Source: Hyalangium versicolor (GTDB lineage Bacteria > Myxococcota > Myxococcia > Myxococcales > Myxococcaceae). From it: a DNA stretch of 64,000 bases. Made by a program: the position numbers and the translations under genes. This document shows, piece after piece, positions 42,874 to 52,500 of the stretch. The DNA lies in NCBI RefSeq assembly GCF_020103695.1, contig NZ_JAHXBF010000020.1:186001-250000 (forward strand), in the 5' to 3' direction. The notes beneath the pieces are model-generated. The model made no database searches, was not told the origin of the DNA, and worked only from the letters and a program-made list of their open reading frames with translations. Numbering within the stretch: position 1 is the stretch's first letter; each line of letters begins with the position of its first letter.

Positions 42874-44303
42874 TGATGAACCCCACTCGACTGCTCCGGG
42901 GTGCCTTGGGGCTGGTGGCCGCTGGGCTGCTGGCTTCCGGCTGCACCTCGTCCACCGCCGCGGGCCCCACCGGCCCGAAGACGGTCCAGCCTGCCCCGCA
43001 GAAGAAGCCCGACGAGCCGGTATCCATCTCCAACCGCGCCAAGCTCCTCTTCGAGGACGCGGTGAAGGCGATGGACGCCCAGAAGAAGAGCAAGGCTGTC
43101 GACTTCCCGTCTCTGGAGCGCAAGTTCAAGGCCGCCCTCGAGGCGGACCCGAACCTCGCCGAGGCCGACTACAACCTGGGGGTGCTCGCCGAGCGCCAGG
43201 GCAAGAAGGACGAGGCCAAGGGCTGGTACCAGTCCGCGCTGAAGAAGAAGCCCTCGCTGCGCCAGGCCTCCGAGAATCTGGCCGTCATGTCGCAGAACGG
43301 CGGAGACATTCCCGCCGCCGTGGCGCTGTACCAGGACGTGCTCAAGCGCTACCCGGACGACGCGGCCAGCCGCGCGCGCCTGGCGGAGATCTACCGGCAG
43401 ACTGGAGACCACGACAAGGCGATGGGTTTCGCCCGCGCGGCGCTCATGCGCGATCCACAGTCCACCACGGCCCTCAAGGTGATGATGAGGAGCTACCTGG
43501 ATCGCAAGCAGCTCGCCATGGCGAAGCTGGTGGCCCTGCGCGCCATGAAGATCGACGACAACGATCCCGAGCTGCACCACACCGTCGGCCTGCTGCTCCA
43601 GCAGGAGGGCGATGCGGACGGAGCGATGCTCGAGTTCAAGCGCGCGCTCGAGGTTCGCAGTGACTACCTGCCCGCGCACATCCTCCTGGCGCAGATGTCG
43701 CTGGAGGCCGAGGACTACCCCGGTGCCGAGGATCACCTGCGGAAGATCCTCCAGGCCGGCAGCAACAACGCCGCGGCTCACCTGAACCTGGGTGTGGCCT
43801 ACAAGGGCCAGGGGCAGATGGACAAGGCCATGCAGGAGTACGACGAGGCGGAGAAGCTCGATCCGAACATGGCCGCCATCTACCTGAATCGCGCCATCAT
43901 CCTGCACCGGGCCAAGGACGCTCCCGAGCGCGCCATCGAGCTGTACAAGAAGTACATCGGCATGGCGGGCGGAGATGTGGCGCTCAGCGCCGAGGCCCCC
44001 GTCTTCGGGCTGATGCGTGAGGCCGAGGCCGTCGTCCAGGCCAAATCGGACGCCAAGCGCGCCGAGGATCAGGCCAAGCAGATGGAGGCGCTCCAGAAGC
44101 AGCAGCAGGAGGAGCTCAAGAAGAACGAGGGCTCGAAGCCGGCGGGTGGAGCAGCGGCTCCCGCGGGCAATGGTGCCGCCGCGCCCGAGGATCCCACCGG
44201 CGATCTGCCGCCTCCGGACTCCGGCGCTCCGGCTCAGAAGAACGCCCCGGCGCAGAAGAATCCAGCCAAGGCGGATCCGAACGAGCCGACGGACGAGTTC
44301 TAG
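42873..44303 (+). CDS. gltE: GltE-like outer-membrane TPR lipoprotein
   Basis: 476 residues. Lipoprotein signal ends GLLASGC (Cys24). TPRs fill about 50-380 (FKAALEADPNLAEADYNLGVLAERQGKKDEA, YPDDAASRARLAEIYRQTGDHDKAMGFARAAL, NNAAAHLNLGVAYKGQGQMDKAMQEYDEAEKLDP), and a Gln/Lys/Ala-Pro-rich tail ends the protein. Matches M. xanthus GltE (AglT) by position, lipobox and TPRs; there it is an outer-membrane part of the gliding complex. Starts inside the stop of gltD; either of two adjacent ATGs may be used. A 126-bp gap follows before gltF. Confidence 0.8.
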   Translation: MMNPTRLLRGALGLVAAGLLASGCTSSTAAGPTGPKTVQPAPQKKPDEPVSISNRAKLLFEDAVKAMDAQKKSKAVDFPSLERKFKAALEADPNLAEADYNLGVLAERQGKKDEAKGWYQSALKKKPSLRQASENLAVMSQNGGDIPAAVALYQDVLKRYPDDAASRARLAEIYRQTGDHDKAMGFARAALMRDPQSTTALKVMMRSYLDRKQLAMAKLVALRAMKIDDNDPELHHTVGLLLQQEGDADGAMLEFKRALEVRSDYLPAHILLAQMSLEAEDYPGAEDHLRKILQAGSNNAAAHLNLGVAYKGQGQMDKAMQEYDEAEKLDPNMAAIYLNRAIILHRAKDAPERAIELYKKYIGMAGGDVALSAEAPVFGLMREAEAVVQAKSDAKRAEDQAKQMEALQKQQQEELKKNEGSKPAGGAAAPAGNGAAAPEDPTGDLPPPDSGAPAQKNAPAQKNPAKADPNEPTDEF

Positions 44304-44429
44304 TCATCAGTCCGCGGTGTGGGAGCGGCTCGGGGGTAGCGGGGCCGCTCTCAATGATGCGAATCTAGGAAACCTGATTTACTGGAAGTGGTGGACGAGC
44401 GGGGCCTTCTGGCCCGCGAGGAGATGGTG

Positions 44430-44696
44430 ATGCGGAACCTCTTGATGGTGTGCGTGATGCTGACGGTGGCCCCGGCCTTTGCGCAGGATGAGGCCAAGGG
44501 TGGTGGGGGAGGCGAGGGCAATGTGCGCTACAACAAGACGCAGACCATCGACTTCGAGGACGACACCATCGAGGGCGACCTCACCAAGCCGGATGGCGAG
44601 TACGTGGAGGCGCGCAAGAAGGTGAAGCACTCCAACCTCATCCGTGTCCGCGAGGACTTCCAGGACAAGGTGATGCAGTCGGTGGGCGAGCTGTAG
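44430..44696 (+). CDS. gltF: GltF-like small secreted protein
   Basis: 88 residues from ATG 44430 (MRNLLMVCVMLTVAPAFAQ), chosen because GAGGAG is 6 bp upstream; a GTG 14 codons earlier would bury the signal peptide. After cleavage near residue 19 the mature part has a Gly/Glu-rich head and the segment NKTQTIDFEDDTIEGDLTKPDGEYVEARKKVKHSNLIRVREDF, the short element found in several AgmX-domain-linked periplasmic proteins. Position between gltE and gltG fits gltF of M. xanthus. Likely periplasmic. Confidence 0.72.
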   Translation: MRNLLMVCVMLTVAPAFAQDEAKGGGGGEGNVRYNKTQTIDFEDDTIEGDLTKPDGEYVEARKKVKHSNLIRVREDFQDKVMQSVGEL

Positions 44697-44710
44697 GCCG
44701 GAAAATTCGC

Positions 44711-44735
44711 GGAACCTTCCGCCACGCACGCTGTC
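44711..44735 (+). promoter_or_regulatory. Candidate ECF-sigma promoter before gltG
   Basis: GGAAC (44711-44715), 17 bp, GTC (44733-44735), 33 bp before the gltG ATG, fits the common ECF pattern. GGAAC also lies in a GCGGAA-CC-TTCCGC palindrome (44709-44722). Pattern match only. Confidence 0.3.
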
Positions 44736-44768
44736 AGTCATCACGGGAAAGTCTACCGGGAGCCGTAA

Positions 44769-46736
44769 ATGGCCGTTCCTCTGACACTCAAGGTCTTCAA
44801 GGGCGAGAGCCTTGTCAGCTCGAAGGATTTCGAGCGCGACATCATCAAGATTGGTCGTCTGTCCTCGGCGCACCTGTGCCTGGATGACGAGAAGGTCAGC
44901 CGCATCCACTCCGTCATCGAGGTGTCTCCCGACGGCTCTCTGTCGATCATCGACATGGGCAGCGTCGAGGGCACGTACGTCAACGGCAAGCGCGTCAACA
45001 AGGGCAAGGTCACCTTTGGGGACGAGATCCGCGTGGGCGGCACCACCATCAAGCTGGAGAACCCGGCCGCCGTGGCCGCGGTGAACCTGGCCGCCGCCGT
45101 GTCCAGCACGGACGTGACGACGAAGATCCAGCTGCCCGCGAGCGATGCGCCGGTGGCCGCGCAATTGGCGCAGGCCGCCGCGGCGCCGGTGCTGCCTCCC
45201 GCTCCGGTGACGGCTCCCTCCGCACCTGCCGCTCCGGTGGCCGTGGCCGCTGCCGCTGCCGCTCCGGCGATGGATCCCTCCTTCGCATCCACCGAGCAGA
45301 ACGCGGTGGTGGCGCCGGTGGCCGAGGCTCCCGTCGAGGAGGCTCCTCGCGTGCGCACGGTGCGCCGCTCGAAGGACAGCGGCCCGCTGGGCGCGTCGGT
45401 GCGCTTCATGTGGGGCGACCAGCGCGTGGGCGAGTTCTTCCTGGCCCCGGGCAAGAAGGGCTCGCTCACGGCGGGCAGCGCCGCGGGCGTGGACTTCGTC
45501 ATGGGCGACGCGAAGCTGGGCAGCCCGCGCATGGAGGTGGCGCGCACGGATGGCCAGGCCTTCACTGTCTGTTTCAACGGGAAGATGAAGGGCGAGCTCA
45601 TCCGCAAGGGCGAGACGCTCGAGCTCAACACCGTCATCGAGTCCGGCAAGGCCAACAGCGACGGCGGGGCCTACTCGCTGACGCTGGAGACCGAGGACTT
45701 CTTCTGGGTGGACCTGGGCGGCGTGACGATGGAGGTCGTCTTCCAGCCGACGCCCAAGCGCGTGTACGTGCCGCTGGCGGACTCGGTGGACTACCGGGTG
45801 CTCAACATCTTCCTGATGATGTTCTTCGCGGGGACGATGTTCGTCATCAGCGCGATGAACCGCAGCGGCGACGATGAGTTCGCCGACGAGCTGAACGGCA
45901 CCGACTCGCGCCTGGCCAAGCTGATCATCAAGCCGCCCGAGACGCAGAAGAACAAGTTCCTGGAGCAGCTCAACCAGCAGAAGGAGAAGAAGAAGGCGGG
46001 TGAGCAGGCGGCCAAGCAGCGCAATGAAGAAGGGCAGATGGGCAAGAAGGACAACACGCCCAAGACGCAGAACCGCACCGCGCCGCAGGGCCAGAAGGAC
46101 AAGAAGGACGAGGCTCGCGCCCTGACGCAGAAGATCTTCGGCGGCGGCAAGGGTGGCGTCTCCACCATCTTCGGCAGCGCGGGCCTGGGCGGCGAGCTCA
46201 AGAGCGCCATGGGCAACATGTTCGGCGCCAAGGTGGGCAACTCGGGTGGCTTCGGCGGCCTGGGCATCAAGGGCAGCGGCGGCGGCGGTGGCGGCACGGG
46301 TGACACCATCGGCATCGGCGGCATCGGCACCAAGGGCCGTGGCGGCGGCACCAGCGCCTACGGCTCGGGAGTGGGCGTGCTCGGCGGCAAGCAGAGTGTG
46401 GACGTGGGCATCACCTCGTCCGAGCCCATGGTCATGGGCTCTCTGGACAAGGAGCTCATCCGCCAGGTCATCCAGCGCAACCGCAGCCAGATCCGGTTCT
46501 GCTACGAGAGCCAGCTGACCAAGTACCCGAAGCTGAACGGTAAGGTGGCCGTCAAGTTCGTCATCAACGCCGAGGGCAAGGTGGTCTCCTCCGAGGTGGC
46601 CCAGTCCTCCGCGGGCAATGCCGAACTGGAGAGCTGCGTGGCCGGTCGCGTGCGCACCTGGCAGTTCCCCAAGCCCAAGGGCGGTGGCGTGGTGATCGTC
46701 ACCTATCCGTTCATCTTCAAGGCTTCCGGCGAGTAA
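44769..46736 (+). CDS. gltG: GltG-like inner-membrane FHA/AgmX-domain gliding protein
   Basis: 655 residues. FHA domain about 20-97 (IGRLSSAHLCLDDEKVSRIHSV, GSVEGTYVNGKRV), an Ala/Pro-rich linker (about 100-190), a second compact domain (about 205-335), one membrane helix (about 345-363: NIFLMMFFAGTMFVISAM), a Lys/Gln-rich coiled stretch, a Gly-rich segment (about 490-540) and a C-terminal TonB-C-like AgmX/PglI domain (about 560-655: IRQVIQRNRSQIRFCYES, ESCVAGRVRTWQFPKPKGG). This is the architecture of M. xanthus GltG. FHA would read phospho-Thr in the cytoplasm while the C-terminus reaches across the periplasm to outer-membrane partners. Confidence 0.85.
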   Translation: MAVPLTLKVFKGESLVSSKDFERDIIKIGRLSSAHLCLDDEKVSRIHSVIEVSPDGSLSIIDMGSVEGTYVNGKRVNKGKVTFGDEIRVGGTTIKLENPAAVAAVNLAAAVSSTDVTTKIQLPASDAPVAAQLAQAAAAPVLPPAPVTAPSAPAAPVAVAAAAAAPAMDPSFASTEQNAVVAPVAEAPVEEAPRVRTVRRSKDSGPLGASVRFMWGDQRVGEFFLAPGKKGSLTAGSAAGVDFVMGDAKLGSPRMEVARTDGQAFTVCFNGKMKGELIRKGETLELNTVIESGKANSDGGAYSLTLETEDFFWVDLGGVTMEVVFQPTPKRVYVPLADSVDYRVLNIFLMMFFAGTMFVISAMNRSGDDEFADELNGTDSRLAKLIIKPPETQKNKFLEQLNQQKEKKKAGEQAAKQRNEEGQMGKKDNTPKTQNRTAPQGQKDKKDEARALTQKIFGGGKGGVSTIFGSAGLGGELKSAMGNMFGAKVGNSGGFGGLGIKGSGGGGGGTGDTIGIGGIGTKGRGGGTSAYGSGVGVLGGKQSVDVGITSSEPMVMGSLDKELIRQVIQRNRSQIRFCYESQLTKYPKLNGKVAVKFVINAEGKVVSSEVAQSSAGNAELESCVAGRVRTWQFPKPKGGGVVIVTYPFIFKASGE

Positions 46737-46767
46737 CGCGGGGCGGATGAAAAATTGTAGTAAGGCA

Positions 46768-46807
46768 GCGGGCGGGCTCGGCATCGGGTCCGCCCGCGTC
46801 GCTTTTT
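46768..46807 (+). terminator. Intrinsic terminator or attenuator between gltG and gltH
   Basis: GCGGGCGG (46768-46775) pairs perfectly with CCGCCCGC (46790-46797) across a 14-base loop, followed by GTCGC and TTTTT (46803-46807). Placed 32 bp after the gltG stop and before gltH, in the direction of transcription. Confidence 0.6.
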
Positions 46808-46835
46808 AGGCGCCATCCCCGTTTGGCGCGATAAC

Positions 46836-47483
46836 GTGAAGAACTGCATGAAAGCTCTTGCGTCCCTTGCCTTGTTCAGCGTGCTCGCCGTGCCGACGCT
46901 GGCGCGTGCTCAGACTTCCTCCAAGACGGCCAACCCGGTGAAGGATCGGCCCGCCGAGACGTTCGACGAGATCGAGCGCGGCCTGTACTTCTCCGTGCAG
47001 GGCGGGCCTTCGTTCCTTGTCAATGCTCCCGCGGATACAGGCCCGCGGCCCTTCTCCACGGGGCAGGGCGCCCAAATAGAGGTGGGCATCGACATTGGCG
47101 AGCGCCTGTCGCTGGGCTTGTTCGTGCTGGGTACCCAGAACCGGGCCGGCTCGGACTACGTCGGCAACTCGGGCGGCGCGGCCTCTGGAGACTTCTCCAC
47201 GCTGGTGCCGGGCGTGACGCTGAGGGCTCACCTGGTGGGCTTCCCGGACAGCCAGGACGTCAATCGGACCTTCATCTATGCGCGAGTGGGCGCGGGCTAC
47301 GCGCTCTTCTCGCCCAAACTGCTCCTTCCGGACTCCGACATTCTGGTGTTCGCCGGGCCGGGAGTGGAGTACTACACGCGTTTGCGCCACTTCTCGGTGG
47401 GCTTCGAGGTGACAGGTAGCTACCTGGTCTCCTCGGGAACAGTTGGGTTCGCGCTCATGCCGAGCCTCAAGTACGCGTTTTAG
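46836..47483 (+). CDS. gltH: GltH-like outer-membrane beta-barrel protein
   Basis: 215 residues from GTG 46836, or 211 from ATG 46848; neither has a clear ribosome site. Signal peptide MKALASLALFSVLAVPTLARAQ, then alternating beta strands (LYFSVQGGPSFLV, AQIEVGIDIGERLSLGLFVLG, TFIYARVGAGYALFS, HFSVGFEVTGSYLV) ending in a C-terminal Phe (SLKYAF) typical of BAM-folded barrels. Position after gltG matches gltH of M. xanthus, an outer-membrane gliding component. The terminator just upstream suggests separate or attenuated transcription. The next gene begins 12 bp after its stop. Confidence 0.75.
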   Translation: MKNCMKALASLALFSVLAVPTLARAQTSSKTANPVKDRPAETFDEIERGLYFSVQGGPSFLVNAPADTGPRPFSTGQGAQIEVGIDIGERLSLGLFVLGTQNRAGSDYVGNSGGAASGDFSTLVPGVTLRAHLVGFPDSQDVNRTFIYARVGAGYALFSPKLLLPDSDILVFAGPGVEYYTRLRHFSVGFEVTGSYLVSSGTVGFALMPSLKYAF

Positions 47484-47495
47484 CGGGAGACACAC

Positions 47496-49457
47496 GTGCC
47501 TCAGGAGAATGGAAGCGGTGGGCCGCGCGGCGGTGGGCGCGGCCGGGACGGGGGGCCTGGCCAGGGCCCACGCCGTGAGGGTCCGGGTGGCTTTGGCGGT
47601 CGTGAAGGGGGCTTCGGAGGCCGCGATGGCGGCCGTGGCCGAGGCGATGGTCCTGGCCGTGGCCGCGGGGGCCGGGGACGGGACGACGAGCGGGCCAGTG
47701 GCCCGGGCCAGCGCGTCATCGTCGAGCTAGGCGTCCTCGAGAAGGCGCTGTCCAAGAACGACTTCGCGTCGCAGAAGGGGCCTCTCGAGGCCATCGTCCG
47801 CTCGCTGCGCCCCATGCGGCTCAAGTCGCTGGAGGATCTGGATCTCAACACGAAGGGTCGGCTCATCACCACGCTGCTGCGTGTGCAGCGCCAGCCCAAG
47901 CCGCCCGCGCCCGAGGCAGCGCCTGCCGCTCCGGCCGAGGGTGCACCCGCGGGTGAGGCAGCGGCTCCGGCTCCCGAGGCGGCTCCGGCGGAGGCTGCGG
48001 CTCCTGCCGAGGGTGCGGCTCCGGCCGAGGGCGCAGCGCCTGCCGAGGGTGCGGCTCCCGCGGCTCCTGCCGAGGGCGCGGCTCCTGCGGCTCCTGCCGC
48101 GGACCCGGTGCGCGAGAAGTTCGTCGCCTATTCGGATGTGATGTTCCTGGTGGGGCAGGTCTGGCGCGCCGCGGGGGATCGCGAGCGAGCCGAGGTGGCC
48201 TTCGCTGCCAGCGGCCGTCAGCCGGGCCCCGAGGCAGAGGAGCCCGTGCGCGCCGAGGCGGAGCGCCGCGAGCGTCCCGAGCGAGGCGATCGTCCGGAAC
48301 GCGGTGAGCGTCGCGAGCGCGGTGAGCGCCGTGAGCGAGGCGATCGTCCCGAGCGCGGTGAGCGTCGCGATCGTCCGGAGCGAGGCGAGCGCCCCGAGCG
48401 GGGTGAGCGCCGCGAGCGTCCGGACCGTGGAGAGCGAGGCGAGCGTCCCGAGCGCAAGCCAGTGCCGGAGCTGACCGGTGACTGGTCCGAGCAGGCCAAG
48501 CAACTCGAGACCATGGGCCGCACGCGCGATGCGGGCCGGCTGCACGAGCGCAACAACTCCTTCACCGAGGCCATCCGGCTGTTCGAGGCGGGTGGGGACG
48601 TGAAGAGCGCGCTGCGGTGCGCCGTGGAGGGCAAGGATCTGGATGCGGCTCGACGCCTCGTGTCGGGGCTGCCCGCGGACCAGATTGCTCCCACGCTGGA
48701 GAAGGCCGGGGCGTACGAGCTCCTCATGGAGCACTACGTCGGCAAGGCGGACTTCGAGAACGTGGCGCGGCTGTACGAGCGGGCCCGGCAGTTCGACCAG
48801 GCCGCGCTCGCGTACGAGCGGGCCAACAAGCTGACCCAGGCGCGCAAGTCCTACGAGCGCGCTCGGGACATGGCCAGCGCCAACCGCGTCCGGGGCCTCG
48901 AGGTGAAGTCCCTGGTGGAGCGTGGCGATCGGCTGGGGGCGGCGACGCTCCTGGTGGCCGCGGGCCAGAACAAGGAGGCTGTGGAGGTGCTGAGCCCTCT
49001 GCCTCCGCCCAAGGCGTTCCACTTCATGCAGCGGCTCAAGCTCGACGAGGAGGCCAAGGCGCTGGCGAAGCGCGAGCTGGCCCGCGCCGAGGAAGAGAAG
49101 AAGCCGGCCGGGCGTGCACGGTGGCTCGAGCTGCTGGGGGAGGCGGCCGCCGCCGCGGAGGCCTGGGAGCAAGCAGGCCGCAAGGAGAAGGCGCTCCCGC
49201 TCCATGAGCAGTTGGGCAACCTGGCGCGTGCGGCACAGCTCGCCGAGGAGCTCCAACAACGGACCAAGGCCATCGAGCTCTACACGCAGCTCAATGATGC
49301 TGCGGGCTTGGAGCGGGCCAAGGCTCTCCCCGAGGCACCTCCGGCGCCTGCCCCTGGCGCTCCGAAGGATGCTGGCTCCGACTCCGAGTCTGGCTCCGAT
49401 TCTCCTGCTGAGTCTGCTTCTCCTGCCTCCTCGCCTGGGGAGCAGGAAAGTCAATAG
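47496..49457 (+). CDS. RG-rich disordered protein with TPR-like domain, glt-linked
   Basis: 653 residues from GTG 47496 (GGGAGA upstream). Four zones: an Arg/Gly-rich head (about 7-66, GRGRDGGPGQG, GGFGGREGG, RGRGRGGRGR), a short helical domain (about 70-128, KALSKNDFASQKGPLEAIVRSLRP), a long Ala/Pro/Glu stretch with EGAAPAEGAAPA repeats (about 130-205), then charged RPERGERRE-type repeats (about 255-325). A TPR-like region (about 330-610, TFEAIRLFEAG-like, ENVARLYERARQFDQAALAYERA) follows. No signal peptide or membrane segment: cytoplasmic. Sits between gltH and gltI as an extra member of the cluster; no named homologue is claimed. Confidence 0.75.
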   Translation: MPQENGSGGPRGGGRGRDGGPGQGPRREGPGGFGGREGGFGGRDGGRGRGDGPGRGRGGRGRDDERASGPGQRVIVELGVLEKALSKNDFASQKGPLEAIVRSLRPMRLKSLEDLDLNTKGRLITTLLRVQRQPKPPAPEAAPAAPAEGAPAGEAAAPAPEAAPAEAAAPAEGAAPAEGAAPAEGAAPAAPAEGAAPAAPAADPVREKFVAYSDVMFLVGQVWRAAGDRERAEVAFAASGRQPGPEAEEPVRAEAERRERPERGDRPERGERRERGERRERGDRPERGERRDRPERGERPERGERRERPDRGERGERPERKPVPELTGDWSEQAKQLETMGRTRDAGRLHERNNSFTEAIRLFEAGGDVKSALRCAVEGKDLDAARRLVSGLPADQIAPTLEKAGAYELLMEHYVGKADFENVARLYERARQFDQAALAYERANKLTQARKSYERARDMASANRVRGLEVKSLVERGDRLGAATLLVAAGQNKEAVEVLSPLPPPKAFHFMQRLKLDEEAKALAKRELARAEEEKKPAGRARWLELLGEAAAAAEAWEQAGRKEKALPLHEQLGNLARAAQLAEELQQRTKAIELYTQLNDAAGLERAKALPEAPPAPAPGAPKDAGSDSESGSDSPAESASPASSPGEQESQ

Positions 49458-49572
49458 TTCTCGCCGGTTGGCGAGCTTTGCGCGATTGCCCGGGGACGCT
49501 CACGATCGCTAGAGTCGCAGGCTCTAGCGCCTCCGTGCGGTTGCGCTCCCTTTCCCGCGAGGCCCGCTCTTC

Positions 49573-52500
49573 ATGGAACCATCCTCTTCTCCGCGCCCCT
49601 CTGTGCGTGCGACCGATGACCGGTCCTTCCTCGAAAACGAGGCCACGTTGGAGAAGGCCGGTCGTGTCGAGGACCTCATCCGGCTCTACGAGAGCCGGGG
49701 TCGTGAGGTCCCTGCTCCCGAGGCCGCGCGTCTGCTCGGCCGTGCCGCGGAACTCGCCCTCGAGCGACTCCGCAATCCGAACCGCGCCGAGGAGCTGCTG
49801 CGCCGCGCGCTGTTGCTGGCGCCCGAGCCGCTCCCCGTCCTTCGAGGGCTGAAGACGCTCTACGAGGCCAAGCAGGACGCGTCCGCACTGGCCGACATGC
49901 TGGAGCGGCTGGCCGGGGCCACCACGGGCAAGGAGAGCGCTGGCTTCTTCTTGAAGGCGGCAGATCTCTACGAGACGAAGCTCTTCCGGCGGGACCGGGC
50001 GGTGTTCTGCCTGCAGCAGGCGGCGCGAGCGGTGCCGGATCGGGCCACGTACAAGCGCCTGCGTCAGTTGTTGCTGGCCGAGGATCGCTTCCAGCCCGTC
50101 TTCGAGGCGCTGGAGCGCGAGCGCGAGGCACTGGGCCCCGAGGGCATGGCCGAGGAGTACGCGGCGGTGGCCGAGCGGCTGGTGGAGGATCCCACCGAGC
50201 ACCCGCTGGCGCAGAAGGTGCTCGACGTGGCGCGCACGTTGGATGCGCAGAACGCGCGGGTGGAGAAGGCGCAGAAGTCGCTGCAGCGCTTCGAGCAGAC
50301 GTGGCGCGATCGCGTGCGGATGCTGCGCAGCATGTCGCTGGAGGAGCGGGACCGGAAGAGCGCGGCGCGGCTGTCGCTGCTCGTGGCGAAGCTGTTCGCC
50401 TGGTACGAGCCGACGGCGGCGGCGAAGGTGAAGGAGGCGCTGGATCGGTGCTTCCTGCTGTGGCCGGGGATGCCCGAGGCGCTGAACCTCATCGAGCGGC
50501 TTGCCGAGCGCAGCGGGGACTTCGCCCCGGCGATCGCCCAGTTCGAGACGATGGCCACCGAGGCCAAGGATCGCACGGCGCAGGTGGATCTGTGGCTGCG
50601 CGTGGGCACGGGCCGGCTGACGCGGCTCAATGATCCTGCGGGAGCGCTGGCGGCCATCGAGAAGGCGGCGGCGGCGGATCCGTCGCGCGCGGACGCGGTG
50701 AACCTGGCGGCGGAGACGCTGATCGAGCAGGGCCGGGCGGCGGATGCCGTGGCGGTGCTCGAGCGGCATGCGGGCACGGTGAAGGAGCGCCAGGCGCAGG
50801 CCTCGCTGCGGATGCGGCTGGCGGAACTGTGCCTGGAGCACCTGAAGGACGGGGAGGCGGCCCGCGGACACCTGGAGGCGGCGCTCAAGAGCGATCCGTC
50901 GAACGCGCTGGCGGCCTTCCACCTGGCGCGGCTGTTGGCGGACGCGGAGCAGTACGACGCGATGGAGCCGCTGCTGGATCTGGCCATGCTGGCGCCGCGC
51001 CCGAAGGCCGAGCGCATTGCGTTCTGCGAGGCCCTGGCGCTCACGTTCGAGGAGAGCGGGGACGCGCGGCGGGCCTTCAGCGTGCTGGCGCGAGCGTTCG
51101 TGCTGGATCCGGCCCGGCCGTTGCTGCTGGGCACGGTGGTGGAGCACGCGGAGAAGGCGCAGGCGCAGCACGAGCTGGCGCTGGCGCTGAAGCGCGCGGT
51201 GTTGGTGGCACCGGAGCAGGTGGCGCTGGCCATCTGGCGGCAGTTGGCGCAGTTGCTCCAGGGTCCGTTGGCGGATCCCGTGGGTGCGGAGGCGGCATGG
51301 CGCGAGGTGCTGGCGCGTGCGCCGGGAGACTCGGTGGCCGAGGAGGCCGTGAAGTCGCTCAAGGCGGCGGCGGCGCTCGCGGACGATCCGCGGGTGAAGC
51401 TGGAGGGAGAGATCAGCCGCAAGGAGAACGCGAGCGCGCCTCCCGAGGAGATCGAGCCGCTGGTGCGTCAGTTGGTGACGATGGCGCCGGAGGAGCCCGG
51501 TCCGCTGCTGCGGCTCCAGGCGCTGTGCGTGTCGCTCTCGAAGTTCGAGGAGGCCGCGACGCTGGCGGGCAAGCTGTCGACGCTCGCCGAGACGCAGGTG
51601 GAGCGCAGTGACTGGAAGGCGCGGCAGGCGAAGCTCTACGCCGAGCGGTTGAACAAGCCGCAGGACGCGGCGCAGATCTTCTTGAAGCTGCTGGCGGAGA
51701 ACGTCTCCACGGGCCTGGTGGTGGGCGGGCTCGAGCGGTTGGCGTCCGCGAACATCCGTACCGGGGAGATCGCCGAGGCGCTGGCGAACCACTACGGCCG
51801 CACGGGCGATCACCAGCGGCAGGTGGCCGCGCTCCAGCAGCAGTTGGATGCGACCACGGATGCGGCGGCGCGGCAGAAGCTGTTCACGCTGCTGGCGACG
51901 ATCCACGAGAAGCAGCTGGCCGACAGCCGTGCGGCGTTCGATTGCCGGGTCCGCGCGCTGCGCGAGAACCCGAAGGACGAGCTGAGCCGCACCGAGGCGC
52001 TGCGGCTGGCGCATGACTTGTCCGCGCAGGCGGAGCTGGTGCGAGTGCTGCGCCGGCTGGCGACGGAGACCGAAGAGCTGGCGGTGGCGGTGCAGCTGCT
52101 CTCGGATTCGGCGGCGCTGGCCGAGCAGGTGGGAGCCCTGCCGGATGCCATTGACGCGCTGCAGGCGGCGCTGGGTCGAGCGCCCGATTCGCCCGAGTTG
52201 CTCCAGCGGCTGCTGCGGTTGCTGTGGCGTGCGGGGCGCGTGGCGGATGCGGAGAGCATGCTCCGCAAGCGCATCCAGACGGCGAAGGGCCCGGAGCGCT
52301 TGAAGTTGCTGCTCCAGTTGGTGGAACTCAACTCGCAGACGGGCCGCCCGGCGGAGGCGGCGGACGCACTGCACTCCGCGATCGCGAGTGGCGCCGAGGA
52401 GGGCAAGTTCCTGCCGCGGCTCGCCGAGCTGTACGAGAAGGCGGGGCGCACGAACGAGCTGAACGAGACGCTCGCGCGCATGGTGGAGCTGGCGGAGACG

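Noticed and set aside
48255..48460. Short tandem repeats that could be read as a CRISPR-like array
   Set aside because: In-frame coding repeats (RPERGE-type) without unique spacers; no cas genes.
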